This document shows, in pieces, positions 60,823 through 64,000 of a stretch of DNA of 64,000 nucleotides. This stretch comes from Gyrodactylus bullatarudis (Eukaryota; Platyhelminthes; Monogenea; Gyrodactylidea; Gyrodactylidae), in contig SSNU01000062.1 of assembly GCA_012064415.1 (NCBI GenBank), positions 489,097 through 553,096 on the forward strand, written 5' to 3'. How positions within the stretch are numbered: the stretch's first letter is position 1; every line of letters starts with the position of its first letter. Made by a program: the position numbers and the translations under genes. The notes under the pieces were generated by a model. It saw nothing but the letters and a program-made list of their open reading frames with translations. It was not told the origin of the DNA and did not search any database.

Positions 60823-62069
60823 ATGGGGCGAAGGTTGATCAAGAAATTGTTGAAACGTTTCGACGATGTATTTGTAAGCAACTGTATGATTCATCTTTAT
60901 TTTGAAGCCATCGAAAGTTTGTGATTGTAAAAGATTCACAAAAACTGGAGAGCAAATACCTAGTCCAGTAAGTTGGTATAGCTTTTGTAAATTATCCTCT
61001 CTACAGACTGAATACACCGTTTACGAGATAACAAATGATAATAATGAGCCGAATGTACCATCTTCAATCACTCCAAAACCTGTAAGATACAGGTTGATTC
61101 ATAATTAAATCATTTAAAAATTGTATGCTTATTTACAGAATGTCACCGTTCATAGTGCAGCCCCAGTGAGTTGACATTTTATCTGATTTATCATGCGAAT
61201 TCACTGCTACATTGGCCAGTATTAACTAATTATCATGATTATTACAATTCGAAATTATCTTATAAACTAAATGTTTGTTTAGACTACCCCAGTACTACAG
61301 TCTCAAATTGTAAGTAAAGAAATTTAGATATTCTGCACAAGAAAAAGAGTAACTGTCACTTTTTATTCTGTAGATTGCTGAGTCTGTTAAGGATTTCAAA
61401 GCAAGTCTTGAAAAGTACACCCACTTAAGAGATAAAAATAATTGATTTTTTCTTATCCCACACACATATAGGATATGAGTCAAGCAGAATATGCTGACCT
61501 CTGCATAGCCAGGCACAACAAGTATTTAAAAAATATATAGATGACTAGTTCTAAATCTAATGCATTCCTCTATTTGATATAAAGATTGAGAGCCCTTCAT
61601 GGATGTCCCCCATTGATTATCAATCAAAAGTTGTCTGCAAATTGCGAGGCATATGCAAAAGTTTTGGCAAAGAAAAAGCATCTCGTCCATAGTACTGGCG
61701 AGTATGGAGAGAACTTGGCTATGCACAGTCTCCCACTGCAAGTAGATGGTAAGTTTGTAAAGGGATATTGTGTCATATCAGTTTTAAGAGATTTCTCTTT
61801 TATATTTTTAAGGCAAATTCCCTAGTGACGATTGGTATCAAGAAATAAATGATTATGACTTTGAAAAGCCTACATTCAGTATGGATACTGGTCACTTCAC
61901 TCAGGTTGTATGGAAGAAATCCACAGAGGCAGGCTTTGGTTTCGCTTTTACAGAAGATAATTCAGCAGTTTATGTTGTTGGACGATACACACCACAAGGA
62001 AATGTATTGGAACAGTTTGCTGAAAATGTTCCCAGAACCTTGAACGGATCGATTGCACTTCCTAATTAA
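60823..62069 (+). CDS. CAP-superfamily protein 2, GAPR-1-like, with modular small N-terminal exons (245 aa)
   Basis: A tandem paralogue of CAP1. Exons 60823-60873, 60908-60967, 61007-61081, 61139-61165, 61283-61309, 61374-61400, 61472-61521, 61585-61748 and 61813-62069 give 246 codons. The last two are 164 and 257 nt, identical in length and phase to CAP1, showing common descent. The CAP domain reads LCIARHNKLRALHGCPPLI, HSTGEYGENLA, GHFTQVVWKKS and VVGRYTPQGNV, with the cavity His and Glu residues kept. The first six exons all begin and end in phase 0; three are exactly 27 nt. The intron after the third of these starts GCAAGT. There is no signal peptide, so it is probably cytosolic or membrane-peripheral like GAPR-1. 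AATAAA follows at about 62104. Confidence 0.88.
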
Positions 62070-62961
62070 ATTTTTTTCTACTTGTTCGCAATTTCTATAG
62101 TGAATAAATAATTTTTTCTTCGTAAAGATTTTTATTTTAAAAGAGATCCGATCAGTTTTATTCGCTCATTCTTCTTGCAAAATGAATAGACATCGTTGTG
62201 TACGAAAAACACTTGTCAAATGGTCCAAGATTTTCAAAAAAGTTTTGAAATGAACAGGAATATCCAGACCAGTCCAAGTATAGTCATGAAATTTTGATTA
62301 ACACACATTTGAGTGTTAAATGCCACTATTCTTTCATCGGATACCACGACTGTACATTTGAACAAAACTTAGAGTCAGACAGCAACACCTTTCATTTCAG
62401 CATCAATTGTATCATGGGCAATCTTCTAGAGAGAAATTCTCTCAGAGAATCAGACCTAAAAAATAAAAAAAAAATATTGGGATTTTCTGTAATAATTTTC
62501 GATGTTTTATGTTTAGGATTCGTGAAAATATGAGTCAGAGTCTCATCTGATCGCAAATTTAGTTGTTTAATCAGAAAATATTTGTGAAAAAAATACTTTT
62601 CTATGAATTTACTTCCAAGTAGTTGTATGATATAATATCTTAATTAAAAGAGTGGCTGGTATAAAAGTGAATATTATTCGATGAATAACTCATAATTTAT
62701 GAGTCATAAAGTAAGTTCCAGGAGTGGCTTTAAAATAAACTTGCAGGCTAAGACCAATCATTCTGATTGGATTTTTGAGATTATCAATATTATTCAATGT
62801 TCAATTTTATTAAGAAGGGTTCGATAAACCAATTTTGATTAAATTAAAATATTAAATTGACTCAAATTATTCTAAAGATATGTATATATTAATGAAAATA
62901 GAAATGTAATTAAATCAGGCAGTAATTATTATGCGGACGTAGTTTTTATTTGGCATTCTTA
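62070..62961. other. Intergenic, 3' regions of CAP2 and ATP6V0E
   Basis: Between two convergent genes. An ATG frame at 62294-62533 overlaps low-complexity sequence and has no recognisable feature. TTTATT near 62946 would be AATAAA for the minus-strand ATP6V0E gene. Confidence 0.5.
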
Positions 62962-63274
62962 TTATTCCTTCATCCAAAAATAGTTTATGGCTTCTATAGT
63001 TGAACTTTTGAGGATAGGTCCAACAAGGGGCTTAAACTGACCTATAAAAAATACAACCCAGCTAAAATTATGGTTAAGATAATATTTCTCACAACAAATA
63101 ACACCAAAAAGCAGTCAAACAAAAAGATACAACGGCAAGTCTTTACAAATGTTAAAATTGAAATTACTGCTTATTAGGTCCTTTTGGATAAGCAATAGAT
63201 CCTATCAGCGCAAAAAGTAGCCAAAATCCAGTAACAGCGCCTAAGGGAATGTAAAACTCATTTGGAAGTTCCAT
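62962..63274 (-). CDS. ATP6V0E: V-type proton ATPase subunit e (83 aa)
   Basis: A small Vo membrane subunit of the vacuolar proton pump. Three exons, 63274-63168, 63140-63096 and 63061-62962, give 84 codons including stop. Both introns are minute (27 and 34 nt), which hides the gene from simple ORF searches. Landmarks: FWLLFALIGSIAYPKGPNK in the first membrane segment, matching the family's IPKGPN box, then a second membrane segment ending CYLFWVVFFIGQFKPLVGP, matching the CCYLFWL...LNPLFGP signature. The 83-residue length is close to human (81). It lies head-to-head with the Pro/Tyr-rich gene (125 bp between starts). Confidence 0.92.
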
Positions 63275-63399
63275 TTGAATAATTACCTGTTCTTAAACAA
63301 TGTTAACAAAGCTGATGTTTCTTTTAAAAATCTCAATTTTGCGAGGATTCAATATTTAATTCTGATTTAATAATAACCAAGCCTCGATTCTCAGTTAAA

Positions 63400-64000
63400 A
63401 TGTCAGATAAGAAACTAAGTAACATTTATTAATAATCTTTAGGCCCTGAACAGTGTAAGTTGCATTGTTATGAATTCTTATGTTCGGATAATTGGTTTTT
63501 ATTCGATTATTACTGGCTCAGTAATACTGGGATTAATTCTAATACATCGTCAAGTCTACAATCATGAACAATGCTCATGTTTAACAGATAATTTCTTCTA
63601 AGATAACTTCATATGTTTTCTTAATAACCTTTTTCTGTATTTAAAAATTTATTTTTGGATATTTTGAAGATGCCTCTGCTCCGCCGGAACGTAAGTTCAT
63701 CCTGGAAAAAAATCTTGTAAATCTTTTTCCTCTTTTTATTTAATTGCTCTACCAAGAATCCCAACCGTTGTATCCATCAGTACCACCATACTCAGAAATT
63801 TGTCCTCCAGCACCTTCTTATACAGCTCCTAGAAACCCTCCATATCCTATTGAAAAATCAATACCTTATCCACAGGGTGTCCCATATGCTGCACCTTACC
63901 AACAAGGACCTCAGTATCCTGGTAAGTATAGTGAGATACTTTTACAATTTTTTATTCCTTAGCTCCATTTATTTTGTTTCATCTCTCAATTAAAGGCTAA
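63400..64000 (+). CDS. Proline/tyrosine-rich protein, N-terminal part, cut by window edge
   Basis: Possible first exon at 63400-63418 (MSDKKL plus one base), a 21-nt exon at 63670-63690 and an exon at 63757-63921. Phases match at the last junction. The product is rich in Pro and Tyr (SAPPEQSQPLYPSVPPYSE, then NPPYPIEKSIPYPQG), the kind of disordered tail found before a membrane or zinc-binding domain in several endosomal proteins. The diagnostic domain would lie beyond position 64000, so the family is open. A 42-codon frame with one membrane-like segment at about 63471-63602 lies in the presumed first intron and may be a small gene or chance. Confidence 0.5.

Noticed and set aside
1..64000. 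CRISPR arrays, bacterial operons, rRNA or tRNA genes
   Set aside because: No regular spaced repeats, ribosome-binding sites or tRNA cloverleaf boxes were seen. The genes are intron-containing animal genes.

Overview
The window reads as nuclear DNA of an animal with a strongly AT-rich genome. The recognisable genes are eukaryotic and mostly animal-type: eIF3 subunit d, mitochondrial ATP synthase subunit b, an anillin-like protein, a six-EF-hand ER (CREC) protein and a damaged paralogue, SS18, a DENND1-like Rab GEF, TRAPPC12, two GAPR-1-like CAP proteins and the V-ATPase e subunit. The most telling trait is the introns. I rebuilt about 71 by requiring that splice phases match and that domains read through. 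About 24 of them are only 23-35 nt long, and 4 begin with GC instead of GT. Such small introns are known in dicyemid/orthonectid 'mesozoans' and a few other compact lineages, so an animal of that kind is my best guess, but it is inference only.

Layout. Bases 1-20,300 are almost gene-free: simple repeats, short palindromic repeat copies and three weak candidate small genes (about 2.5-3.1, 10.0-10.4 and 18.2-18.5 kb). From 20.3 to 34.8 kb genes are dense: EIF3D(-) and ATP5PB(+) share a 103-bp promoter, ATP5PB and anillin(-) converge with 65 bp between stops, anillin and a small unknown gene(+) diverge over 52 bp, then come the intact CREC gene and its broken paralogue. SS18(-) spans 35.1-37.5 kb and the DENND1-like gene(-) 38.1-49.8 kb. 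The latter diverges from TRAPPC12(+) at 50.0-51.5 kb. A single-exon putative dsRNA-binding-like protein follows at 51.9-52.7 kb, then tandem CAP genes (54.3-59.3 and 60.8-62.1 kb), ATP6V0E(-) at 63 kb, and the truncated start of a proline/tyrosine-rich protein at the right edge.

Mobile DNA sits almost entirely in introns and intergenic DNA. It includes two fragments of one non-LTR retrotransposon family (both antisense inside introns), a 1.07-kb element with ~140-bp terminal inverted repeats inside an anillin intron, a 936-bp nearly perfect inverted repeat inside a CAP intron, and several small foldback/MITE-like families with copies across the window.

The genes do not form one pathway. Their products act in translation, mitochondrial and vacuolar ATPases, cytokinesis, ER calcium handling, chromatin remodelling and membrane traffic. 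The shared themes are head-to-head gene pairs, ultra-short introns, and a CAP gene whose N-terminal region is built from small in-frame exons, several exactly 27 nt.
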